Made by a program: the position numbers and the translations under genes
The notes under the pieces: generated by a model
Database searches by the model: none
What the model was told of the DNA's origin: nothing
The model's input: only the letters and a program-made list of their open reading frames with translations
Source: Eudorina sp. 2006-703-Eu-15
Lineage: Eukaryota; Chlorophyta; Chlorophyceae; Chlamydomonadales; Volvocaceae
DNA length: 64,000 nucleotides
Direction: 5' to 3'
Assembly: GCA_003117195.1 (NCBI GenBank)
Contig: BDSI01000017.1
Coordinates: 1,105,362-1,169,361 of the forward strand
Shown here: positions 11,600-23,700 of the stretch, piece by piece
Position numbering within the stretch: position 1 is the first letter of the stretch
Layout: the number at the start of each line of letters is the position of its first letter

Positions 11600-14500
11600 T
11601 TACTCGTGCTTGTTGGCGTGGATTCGAGACAGACGCAGTACTTTGCGAGGGCTCTTGACCACGGCCGCCTCTTCCATGCTCGTGGCTGCCGCAGCTCCCC
11701 CGTCGTGGTTTCGGAGCGTGACGATGCGCAGCGACGCAGTCGATGCCGTGGCCATGGCTGTCGAAGACAAAGGCGACTGGCAGCCCACGCTTGCGGGTGT
11801 CTGGGCCCCCATAGCGCGTGGGCTGGCGACCGCGCCCCCCGCCGAGCCATTGTTACTGCCCGTCCTGCTGCGGCGTGCCGCCACTGTCAGGCCCGCCTTC
11901 GGCGTCGCCGCCGCAGGTGTAGCAGCGCTGTACGACACGTGCGATGCCCCACCGGATGACAACAGCGGTGTTGAGACGGTTATCGTCGGGTCATGGCCAT
12001 CCCCGAAATGGGCTCGCATTTGTCCTTGGTCATCTCCGACCTCGCCAACTCTGGAGCCGCCATGCCCTGACGAGGCGGCCGTGGCCGGGCTCCACCATCG
12101 CCATAACGACGACGATGGCGTAGACGCCGGTGGCGGTGCTGGCGGTGACCAGGGCTGCGCGGCGGCGAACATGGCGGGCGCGAGGTTGCGTGGCGTGAAG
12201 TCTGCTGGTTCCTCCTCCGACGGTGCCGCCGCAGAAGCTTGAGCATTGTGGCTCGCATGCTCGGGGGTGACAAGAACCTGCGATGGCCCGTCTGCGGATG
12301 TTGCAGCCGCCGCCGCTTCCTGCACCGCGGCGTATGCCGCTGACCCAGAGCGCGCCTCGTGTTGTTGCGGCTTCGAAGACTGCAGCGATGCGGGCGGCGC
12401 CGTGTGCCAAAAGGTCGGGGTCCCGGGGGACGACGACGCCAGGGTAGCGGGCTCAGCTGCGCCCGCGTGCCATACCGGCAGATCCGACGCCTGGCCGTCC
12501 CCGCCGCTGATTCCGTCCGGCAGGGCGGCTCGCGACCCGAAAGCTCGCCGGGGCGGGGACGGCGTGCGGGGAGGTTGCCTGCTGCTCCCCTCCCCGTGCT
12601 CTTCAGCCGTTACGTTGCCATCCGCCGGGAAAGTCGGTATGGCGGGAACGCCACGCTGCACGGCTGTGGCGCTGCCGTCCACCACCGCCGCACACTCCTG
12701 GCCGGAGACCTCCTTCCCGCAGCGATCTCGGTGTGGCTCCTGCAGCCCCACACCCGCGGAGTCTGTGATGAGTCCGCCCGCAGCCCTCGACACACCCCAG
12801 GTAAGTTTGAAGGGTGGTGCACCAGTTGCATCCACGGTGCCGGGCCGCTTGTTCGGCCCCACGGCGCCTGCGGCCGCGGGCAGCCAGGGACCCGCCAACA
12901 GCTGCCGCAGGAACGCGCCCCAGCCCGAGCTGTCCCCTCCAGCGGTCGTTCCACCGACGTGAGACTGCTGAAGCGCCGGGAGGGTCCCGGGTGGCCGGGT
13001 TCCGGCCATGCACGCCTCAACTGCCTCACCCAGCGGCGCCCGCCTGCGGCCAGGCTGGTGCTGCTGCAGCTGGGTATCCTGTGACAGTGGCTGATGTGGC
13101 CGTGCCCGTCCAGACAGCAATTCCTCGCCGCGTACCTGCCGAGGCGTGCGGTCGCCCGCGGCACCCACGCCGCTGCCGCGTGGCTCATGTCCCGTCACCA
13201 CGCTTGCGCGCGAGTGGGAGGAGAGCGGCACAAGGGCGTGGCCCCGAGCAGCCGGGGCGATGGGTGCCATGGGGCCGGGGCCAGCCTCGCTGCGCTTGCG
13301 GCCACGAGCGCCCCATGGCACCGCGCCGTCGCTGTGGTCCGCGTCAGCTGCCGCGGATGATGACGATATTGGCCCAATTGTAGGCCCTGGGGCGGCGGCT
13401 GCACCACCTGTCGTTACGGCAGGCCCCGCCGCGGCCAGGGCCAGGGCGAATGAGTTGGTCGGGGCGGACTGGGCGCGGCCCTTCTTGGCGCCACCGGCGC
13501 CTGGAGCAAGCTGAGGGTGTACCGAGGGCACGTGGGAATGGGGTTAGACTTCGGTTCCGATATGCCCAAATGTCGGAAAGCGGAAAAGGGACCTGGTCTG
13601 GGGCCAGTCCTAGCAAATCTACAGGTTCAGGTGCGCGGCAGTCAAGTTTTAAGGGAAGGTGTCGCAAGGCGATTAGCATGAAAGCAGCGGCCGTGGGGAA
13701 AGCCTCCCTGCGTCCGTGGGTGACAGACTCCTCAAGAGGGCAAGGCGCGGCGCTGCAAGACTGAAACGGCCTGCTCACCGTTTGTTGTGACGCGCCCACG
13801 TGCATCCAGTCTATGTTCTCCTCTCCTGTGGCGTTGACGGTCACCATGGCCAGACGACGTCGACTGGCGACCAGCGGCGTCGTCAACCCCGCCGCGCCGT
13901 CCGTGTCCGTGTCCGCCGCGCCCGCCGCGTGGCGTGGCGACCGAGCCGCCCTGGCGGCACGGCGCGGCGTGGTCGCCGCTGCGGACGGACTGCGCCGCGT
14001 CCTGCCTCCCCGGGGGCTTCCGACGATGGCGGCGGGCTGAGCGAACGCGTCAGCGGCGGCGCCGACGTCAGCCTTTGGCGACACGGGCTTGTGGAGCGCC
14101 GCCCTGCGCCGCTGCAGCCACGTGACTGTGGAGAGCGACGTCAAGGTCAGCAGCAGGACGCTGCCCGCCTGGGGAGGGACGCAGCACCGGGGAGGAACAC
14201 GCCACCAGTCTAGAGGTGGGGGACGACGAGCTGAATGGGTCCATGTACTGGCAGACCGTGAGGCGAATGGCAGTCGAAAATTTCTGGACAGCACTCTGTC
14301 TCCTGAGCTGAGCCGGTATACCCTCTTTGGTGTCGCACAGCCGAAGCAAGCCAAGGCAGAGCAGGGAGCCAACGTGCGGGGCGGTATGTGTCGTGTGCTT
14401 GGCGCTTGCGTCAAGTCACGGAATACTTGCGGGGCCCCTGACCCTAACAAGAAGAAGCAGTGATGTCCGTGAGGCTTTCCTCGCGTTCAGACCGCAGCAT

Positions 14501-14709
14501 TGCCGCCATCCCAAGAGCTCACCACAATGCAAGCAAGGAGCGCCACGCTCTTGAGAATCCCGTCGGAGGGGCGCCGCGTTGCGCTCAGAGCGTCCCACTC
14601 CAGTACTGTGCGGCCGCGGATGTATTGCCGCACACAGAAGCCTGCAGCGTCGCCGTACAGCGCCCGCTGGAAGCCGGGTGCGCAGACGTCACAGGCATCC
14701 CCAGTGTAC
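11600..14709 (-). other. transmembrane helix and long cytosolic tail of the giant protein
   Basis: The exon ending at 14523 gives SVALLACIV and the exon starting at 14168 continues AGSVLLLTLTSLSTVTW, together one hydrophobic span followed at once by LQRRR, a stop-transfer pattern. Exon 14168-13779 continues with Arg/Ser-rich sequence. The last exon (13510-11600) is 636 codons of Ala/Ser/Pro/Gly-rich sequence with no domain I recognise, ending in HANKHE. A 600-plus-codon frame with no internal stop and phase-0 joining supports real coding. Confidence 0.7.
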
Positions 14710-17700
14710 CTGCGAGTATGGTGTTACCGACATTCGGCTAGCTATCGGCTTAGGATACACCAAGGGTCTAACCATTCATACAATCCACCAGCAAGTTCAC
14801 CCTCCAACAGAAGTTCAATACTCACCCCTCGAAGCACGAGCACGCGCCAGAGCTCATCAGGCACACTCCGCGGCTGCTGCATTGCCGTACGTCATCGCCG
14901 CCACCCATACCGCCTCCAGTGCCTGCCGCTCCCGACATGCTGCCTGCTGGACAAGTCTGGAGCGGAAGGGGGCAGTCCTGCGGGCAGGCCCCGTCCTGTC
15001 CCAACGCCGCCGCCGACGGAGTGCCCGGCCATGCCTGCTCCCCCACTTCACACACGCCGTTACCGCACACGCCCAACCGCTCGATGCCGTACACCTCCAC
15101 GGACAGTAACCCCAGGGATGCCACGATGCCGCGGGCCTCCTGCATGCGTAACAGGGCCTGCACCGTGCCCCACTGCTCGCGTGGCATGCTTTGTGAGGCG
15201 GGCGGCTGGGGCGGGGGAGGACTGGAACCGGGGCTTGGTGTCGCCGGCGCGCTGCTTGGATCTGGGCTGGTGATTGGATTTAGGCCGAGCTGTGGGCCTG
15301 GGCTGCTACTTGGGCTAAGGCCAAGTTGTGGGCTTGGGCTTAGGCTGGGAGGGGGCTTCGGACTTGGGCTTGGGGTGGGGCTGGGGGGCCTCGGACCTGG
15401 GCTTGGGGTGGGGCTAGGGCTAGGGCTAAAGCGAGGGCTGGGGCTGGGAATAGGGCTCAGGCGCGGGCTGGGGCTGGGGCTGGACCTTTGGCGAGGGCTG
15501 GGGCTTGGTGGGACCTTGTTGGAACTGCCCGGAGGAGACATGACCTCCCGAAGGGCCCTTGAGCGGCGTTGCGCACCGCGAGTGTCCGTGCCGCTGCCAG
15601 TCGGCAGCACTCCCTCGCCCCTCCGTGCAATCCAGACGAGCTGCTGCACCTCCGCGTGGGGCTGCTGCTGCTGCTGGTTCTGTGACTGGCGCTGCTCCGA
15701 ACCAGGCTGCTGCTGGCGAAGACGGAAGGCCGACGAAGCGGTCACTCCATCGTCTATAGCCTGCGGTTGCTGCTGCTGCTGTTCCTTCTGCTGCTGAGGG
15801 CCAGCTCCCTTGTTCGCCGCTACATCGCCGCCGAGTCCGCCATCTTGCTGGTCATCAGCGCTTCCGACTTGTGGATTGAAGCCAAGGCTGACGGGCGCAA
15901 CCGCGGGTCCAGCACTGGCGTCCGACACTTTGCCGGCCTGAGGTCTCGATGCGGCAGTGCCCGCGCCCAACTTCATCGCAGGTGCGGAGGCCAATGGCGA
16001 CGACACGTCAGTGGGCGGGGCGAGCAGAAGCAGCTGCTGCAGCATATCGCGCAGCCCCTCCAAGCGAAGGCCAACTGTCGCCGTTGAGAAGTTGAATGGC
16101 CCCAACGGCCACAACAGACCATCCCACGTCGTGGCTGGCATCCCGCCAAGGGAAGCAGGCGCACCGCCGCTGTCCTCATACGTCAGGTCGTACGTGACTG
16201 CAAGCCATGGCGGGGCACTGGCGCTTGCCTCTGGCAAGGCCGCATCCAGTTGAGAGATGCTCGGGGTACCCTGGATCGGCCCCAGCGCCAGGCGTACGAG
16301 CCGTTGCAACGAAGCAGTCGCCTGTGTACCCAACTGCAATGTGCCCCCAGAGCCGAAAGCGGCACCGGCAGTCATGCTGGCGTTTGGTGCCCCGCTGCCA
16401 GTGCTATCTGATGCGTTTGTGGAGTTGGGCGCTTGCAGTTGCAGCCGGAGCTGCAGCCGCAGTACGCAGGTGGTGCCGTCGCCGTCACAGACGCCGCACT
16501 CATCCATGCGCCCTGACGTGCAGCAAACGCCGTACTGGTCGAGCATGGTGGAGCAGCAGGTGCCCTGCACAGGGAGAGCGCCGCAGGTGATAGACGTGAT
16601 TGCTGCAGGGTTCAGATCCCATGCGAACTTCTGTGCAGGCGCAACGAACCAAGAAGCTGTACCCAAGAGACAGAACGTCAAACGCTCGGAAAACACGGTC
16701 ATGGCAGACGGAAACAGGCAGACACAGCGTGGCACCAGCGGCCGTCCCGGAGCTTACTTGTACGTCCACGGCCACGCCTGCGCCGCCGCACACACCGCAC
16801 GCGTCCACGCCCTGGTAGCAGCACCGCCCTGTGTGGTCCAGGGAAAGGCCGGAACCCGCAGTTGTGACGTTGCCGGAGCTGGAGGCGGCAGCGCAGCAGG
16901 TGCCGTCAGTCGCCAGCAAGCCAGATGGGCAGCAACGGCCCTGTCGGTCAACGATGCCACTGGGACAGGCACCTGCGATGCCGCTCAGGCCGGCCAGAGT
17001 GGTGGTGCTGCTGACCAGCGGGGAGCTGGCGACGGGGGAGGCTCCAGACGTGGCGGGCAGCTGCGGAGGTGGCGGTGACGGGGATGCCGGTGGCGGCGGA
17101 GACGGCGAGGCTGCCGACCACGTGCCAAGGAAGACCTCGCACATCTGGCCGCTGTAGCCGGGGTTGCATATGCAGCCTGGGGTTGAGGGCGGACATCACG
17201 GGGTGGAATGTGTGATGTTTGGAGATGGGTCAGGTGACGCTGGTACTGCTGGCAGTTACAGGCAGTGGGTGTTGGCCTGACCTGACCCGATCTACCTGCA
17301 TAGGAGCACGCGCCGTTGCCGAAACAAGCCTGCTGCGAGTCCGTTAGAGCGGGCACCATGCACAGCGCCATGAAGGGCGTCGCGATGGTGCAGCTCTTCG
17401 ATTGTGACAGCGGCCAGGCTGCGGTGCCCTCGTCCGTGGCCGTGCCCGTCGCCCCAGCCGCCGCCGACACGTTGCCAGCATTGGTCGCGCCGCCGCTGCC
17501 GCCGTCCGCACACTCTGCAGATGCCTGCACTCCGGTGGCTGTGCGCGCTACGACACAGCTGATGTTGCGCTTCGCTACACCGTTGCCCATCACTGAGCCG
17601 CTTGTATCGCACGTGGCCCAGGGGCCAAGTTGCACGGCGGACACGCCACAGGCCCGACTGCCACCGCGACACGGCGCGTGCAGCGCCGCCAGTGGCGGCG

Positions 17701-20700
17701 GCCCCAGGGCCGCAGTGCACAAACCCGCATCCAGCCATTCTCCTGTCGTAGCGTTGACGCAGGTGGCTGTGCGCACGCGGGCGCCACCGCGGCCGCTGGT
17801 GGCATCGCCACGGCAGTCCACGTTGCATGGCCCCCAAATGCCATATTGCCAGGTAGGCCTGCTGCCACAGGCAGCCGATGCCGATGCGGTGGTATTGGCG
17901 GTGTCGGCGAGGGGGCATGCCTGTTGCAGGGCGTCCTGTAGCACGGCCTGCCGCAAACTTAGCTGCTGCTGCTGTGACGGCGGCGGAGGAACGGCCGCTG
18001 GAAATGGGTTAGCGCTTATGTTTGCAGCCATGTCACCCTTGGATACTCGCTGCTGTCCGGATAAGGCTGGGTTTGTGTCATTCAAAAGCAGCGTCAGCCC
18101 CTGCCATATGCCAGCATCCTGCAGATCGCCACTGTAAGGCACCGGCATGTCTCCGCCTTTCGCACTGAAAGGCGCCGGTACTTCGGCTGGGCCTGTAAAT
18201 CCCGCTCCAGAATCTTCGCCAGCACCGTTGGCGCAAGCGCCGAGTGGCAGCTGCACGCCATCCGACTGAAAGCAGGTCGGCTGAAGCCGCTGCGACGCAG
18301 AGGCAGCCGTCGTTGCGTTGCTGCACCCAAACTGCTGCGTGCAGCTGTCAGGTCCGGGCGCAGGCGTCAGCCGCACCCACCGCGGCAGGCACGGCTGTGA
18401 GTTGCAGACGGCGACGACAGCCGGCACGGACGCCAGCGGGCAGTCCTCCAGCCCCACCGCCCAGGGCCCACGGTTGGCGGCGCGCAGACAGGTCACAGGA
18501 CGGAGTGACACGCCGCCGCCGCAGGCCGCGCTACACTCCGACCAGTCGCCCAGCTGCATTTTGTACTTCGTCCGCGGGATGCTGCCCGGCTGGAAGGTGT
18601 TACCGCTGCTCGAGTTTGGGGCTCCTGCAGCCGCCGCGGTAGCGGCCAGGAGGCCCCAATCGCCACGTTGATCCTCGCGCACCGGCAGGACCACGGTACC
18701 AGCGGGGCTTGTGGCAACCGGCGGTGGAGGTGTTGGCGGTGACGAAGGTACGGAAGCGGTGATGACGGGCCGCAGTACGGCAGCCGAGGTGGTCCGCAGG
18801 CCGAAGCCGCTGCCGCAGTCGTATCCGGTCTCCAGTAGGCAGGTGGACTCCGCGGTGAAGTCGGCCCGGGGCAGGGCGTAGTTGTAGAGCCGGGCGGACA
18901 TCAGCGTTGCATCGAGCCCAGAGGTGCCGCCCAGAAGACTGCACGCCGCAAAATGCCCCCAGGATGGTCGCTGGTTACACAGCAAGTAAAAGCGGGAGTG
19001 CAATGACTCGTTACAGGGAATGACACACCACCAGCTACGACCAGGGTGGCTATCTTAAGATATGAATATATATTCGGCCGAAAATCTTGAGTTTTGATAG
19101 ATACTTTCCCTCGGGAGAAAAATGAGGTTTTAGATACTCATGGCCTCTCGCGCGGGGAAAAGCCCCCTTGAGTAGATAAAATGCCGGCAAAAGCTCCCTC
19201 CGACAGATACTTTCAGCACGATTGGGCGAGGAGTATCTCCGGCCGTAGATACTCTGCAAAATAAGATAGCCACCCTGGCTACGACACAGCGGTGGCGGAA
19301 CCGCATTTGGGCTCAAACACACGGCTGGCCCCGTTGCGGCATACTAGTAGTGTCGCAAGTCGCTTTTGAACGATTCCGGCGGTCTGTCACATTCTAGCAT
19401 CCACTCTGGGCCGACTCAATGCGGCCGCATCCGTCCCGGACGCACCTGATGCCCAACAGCGGCGCTCCTGCTGCGTCGGAGGACGCTTGGCGGCTAGCCG
19501 CAGCGCAGTATGTGACATTGGCCCGCGGCGGCACGCACCCGGCGTCCTGCCACGGCCAGCCACCCCCGCCGTCCACCCACATGCCCACGCGACCGTTGTC
19601 GTACATAAGTACGACGTGGTAAATTCGAGCTTCCTGCACGGCACGAACGCCGACAAAGATTTCGAGTGAAGGTAAAGATTCAAAAGCAGAGGCTCGCGGA
19701 GCTGCACACGATGTGCCTGCGCGGCACGGCAATGCTACGGCGATGGCTCACCCGTGCTGGCGGCAGGGCCATCGCGACAGTTGCCTGGCGGTTGGCGTCC
19801 AACGTCACCACCAGCGTCAGCGGCGGTGTGGCGCCACTGGCGTCGTCGGCTTGTGCTGTGGTGAACGTCGCAGGCGTTGCAGCAGAATTCCACTGAATCC
19901 ACAATTTCGGGCCCTCATAGGCCGCCCCGGCGCTGTCGCTGCCTCCTGCCGCAGAGGGCGCCAGGCGGACGGAGGCCAGGGGCCAACGCCCGCTCCGGGC
20001 CGGCGGAGCTCGTATCTGCGGCCATCGCGAGGATGCACACAGAACCACTCCTCTGTGATCCCATGGCCGGCCGAAATGGTGCTCATTGTGGGACGAGGAT
20101 ACAACAGCCCACCGTCGGCACGCTCACCTTGACCAGCATCGTAAGGGTGAACTGACGGCTGCAGGTGGTGTCCGGCAGCCGCTCCACCGACCAGGTCACG
20201 GCGGGTTGTTCCTCCACACGGTGGCTGCCGCCCGCGTCACCCAGCAACTGCACGCCCCAGGCGGTAGCGTCGGTGGACGGCGATCCTGCGGGTCACATCG
20301 AAGATGGTTTGGGGTGTGGGGTTACGTGGTGCTGCTCTGAACCTGAAAGTACAGGATATGGCGTCGGTCAGACTCAGCCGCAGCCGGGATCCTGAGGAGG
20401 GCCGTCCATGCGCATTGGATATGCCGCTAGACGTGTCGCAATCACTACTTCCAATGAAGCAAGCTGCGCGCGAGGCAGGCAGTTAGCTCACCTGACGCCG
20501 CCGGAGGACTGCCGGAGGGAACGGCGGCCTGTACCCAAGGCGCCACAACCGGCGCGTACACCATCTCGGACTCGGTTGTGATTTGATCCAGCTGGTAGTA
20601 CGTGTACGACACGTACAGCAGCACGTGCCGCAAGGAGACCTCCACTACCCGCACAGACACCAATGTCTGGGAGCCGTCGTACGACGCAATCCGCACTCGG

Positions 20701-23700
20701 TACGATGCATCGCAGCCGTACACGCATGGTGGGCTGTCGGTGGCGGATGCCTCTTGCAGCCAGCCGTCTGAGAAGGGCGGCAGCTGCGCCACCATCGTGC
20801 CAGAGGCGAAGGTGCTGTTACGGGGATCCTTCCAAACCACCGCTGCGATGCCCGGCGGCAGTGCGCTCATAGAGTCAGGCAGCGTTGTTGCGCCGGCGGA
20901 CGAATTTCCCGCTGTCGCTGCGTTTTGCTGCTGCGAGCTGTCCATTCCGGGCAGCAGCAGCTGCAGCTTGGGCAGGAGCGAAAAGCCGCAGACTCCGCGG
21001 CGGTCAACGGGTCGGCTGGAGTTGGAGCCCATTACTCGCAGCCGCACAGCAAGCTTGCCTGGGGACGGGGTGGAGGCACGTGGTGCGAGTCCGCTCCAGG
21101 ATTTTGATGGTGGGAAAGCACAAAAGCTCTTAACATGTGTTGGCGCTTGTCTTGGAACTACCGTAGGTATGCTGAAAAGGAGAGCCAGCCAGGTCCCGGC
21201 TGCGAGCTCTGCTCCTGCAGCCAAACGCACCTGGCTTGGCCTGCGCCGGCATCCGGGTCCGCACCGCCACCCGCAGGCAGCGCAGCCCGTCCGCGTAGCC
21301 CGAGTAGTCGGAGCGGCGGAACCCCTCAGCGCCTGGTGACTCGCCCCGAAAGCCGTAGAAGTTCGACACCGAGTAATTGTAGACAGGCAACTCGGACTGT
21401 GAACGGGGTGTGACAGGGTGCGGGACGGGGGGTGAGGCGTGGGCGGCAGTTGACGGTGTCTCGATCCTAACATGGGAAGGCGATTGCCGGAGAATAGCTC
21501 CAAGCGTACCCTGGTCAAGGCTCTTAAGCACTCGGTGCGCGGCACAACCGCCGACAAGACCGGTCAGTGCGCGGGCATGCGGAGCAGCGCAGCATGCGAC
21601 TGAAGGATGCAAACCGCAAGGGGGGCGATCACAGGTGAGGTTCCGGATCACCGCTTCCCTATCGCGATGCCCTCGGCCCTGACCGCGAGGAGGTTGGAGA
21701 GCGGGTAAGGACAGGGCGTCAGTTGGTTCCGGCGCGCCCACCTGGCCATCGCAGTCCACCACCTGCTGCACCACCACCAGCAGCTGCCCGTCAGCGTGTA
21801 GCCACGCCTGGCCCTCCTTCAGCAGCGCGAACGCGCTCTTGACGGGCGCCGGCGGCAATGTAGCGGGCGCGGGCGGCAGGTTGGACGGCCAATCGCCGAA
21901 CAGTACGTTGAAGTCCAGCAGGCCGCGGCTGCTGAAAGAGGTTAGGCCTGCGCGACGCGGGGCAAGTGCTCAGAGGTTGGGGGCGTGGGATTACTGAGCG
22001 ATGGATGGCAAAGATGTAGGGGCCGAAAATGAATACAAGGTGGGACCTCCTCAGCGGCGGCTCACTTTGCTCACGACATTACCCGAGCCACAGTCTCTAT
22101 AGACCCGACTGTGCAGGTGACTATTGTAGCAAACAAGGCAGGTACATGTGCTGCCTTGATCCCCCACGTCTTCGTCTTCTTTTCCCACCCACCCACCCGT
22201 GCTGTTGTCCAGAATCTTTTTCATGTACTCGGCGCTGAGGCCGGTCAGCGTGGGCCGCATCTCATCCGCGATCACGTTGTCCCTGTCCGCCACATTCCAC
22301 GAGTCGCGACCCAGCCGCATATCCTGCCACCAAGGCAGCGCTTTGTACGACAGTACGACCAGCTGTGAGTCGCTGATGCGCACGCTGAGGGCCTTCAGGC
22401 GGCCGCGAGACTCCGCGCGATCCACAGGCCATAGAGTATAGGTGCAGCCGGTCAGAGCGGCACTGGGGTCGCAGTCGGCTGAAGCTGATCCGGAGCCAGA
22501 GCCGCCGGGGGCCGAAGGTGGAGCCGGCTGAGGAGGCTGGGCAGCAACGCCAGGCGGTCGTGGAGGTGGGGAAGCCACGGGCATGTCCGGCAGGGCGATG
22601 TGGAGTCGCTCCGGGTAGGGCATCCAACCCAGCCAGATCCTGAGCGTGCAGTGCCATGTGGGAATAGGTGCTGGATGCTTGTCGCCGCGATGTGGGTTGC
22701 GTGCCCTAGGACATTAAGAACGAGACAGTACCGTACAGGACTTATAAGCCCTCCACTGGTCCACAATAACCAAGTATAACCGGCTGCCAACGCATGCCCT
22801 CACCGTGACAAGGCGCCGTAGTCCCCTCTGCAGCAAGCCATCATGTCCAACTAAGTGGTGCCACGTGGCGCGGAGGGACCGGAAGAAGGGCCGGTGGCGC
22901 AGGATGGGACACTTTCGTAAGGGCCAGGAGCAGTGCAACGCAATGGCTTCTTGCCAACCGCCTACGGGAAGACACAGCTGAGCATTGCCACTTGGTACAT
23001 GTGTGGGTTGCAACCAGCAGTCCATGGTCTCAGGCGCGGGACTGGAACCATCGCGCTCCCAGTGGGTGGCGGCCGCTTACCTTGTCACTGTAGAAATCTT
23101 GCGGTGAGCCCGGCCCGGCGGGGTTCGACGGGGCCACAGTGGCATTATCCAACCTGTAGCGTCAAGAGGGGGTAATAGGCCGCGACGGAGTCTTGAGGCT
23201 TCAGTGACGCGCGCACGCTCAAGATGGGCAATGGGCACTCCAAACCATTCCCCCTTCGGTTGGTCCGTCTCTTCCCGACTCGGGGCCCAGTTCGTCTTCT
23301 TAAACCTTCCCCGATCGCTTTATCTCTGTTCAAACTACCGCCACGATTATCCCCCACACGACCCCAACTATGCTCTGGAACGGCCCCACGCTCTGCTCCG
23401 TTTGATCTTTTCGCATGAGCTCCCTCTCCCTCCACACCCTGACTCACATCCACATGTCGGCGTGTGGCAGTCCCAGCAGGTGCCCCATCTCGTGGACCAG
23501 GTAGTAGAGCTGCGGAAGGCAGCGCATGATGAACATAGTACCCGCGCCCACCGACGACCAGGCGGTGTAGCCCGGGTTGATTCGGCGCGGGGGCGCTGGG
23601 GACAGCACCACCACTGAGTGGTACGATGACCGGTTGACTCCCGCCGCCGTCAGGAACGGACCCACGGGATTGTCGCTGTATGCGAAGGCATCCAGCGTGG

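Noticed and set aside
13344..14450. 368-codon minus-strand frame as a separate gene
   Set aside because: Only 14168-13779 reads well. It joins in phase to a half transmembrane helix upstream and to the long tail downstream, so it is an internal exon.
14919..15797. 292-codon plus-strand open frame rich in LGLG repeats
   Set aside because: It is the antisense of the SP-rich repeat in the giant protease; the Leu/Gly pattern is just the complement of Ser/Pro codons.
16257..18137. Two long plus-strand frames (16257-17078 and 17316-18137)
   Set aside because: Both are antisense to exons with clear TSP1, EGF and CGVC modules; no independent motif.
22262..22790. Alternative minus-strand frames over the exon carrying IWLGWMPY
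   Set aside because: Only the frame entered from the CTCAG acceptor at 22639 continues in phase from the DMMACC exon and gives the gametolysin LGW block.
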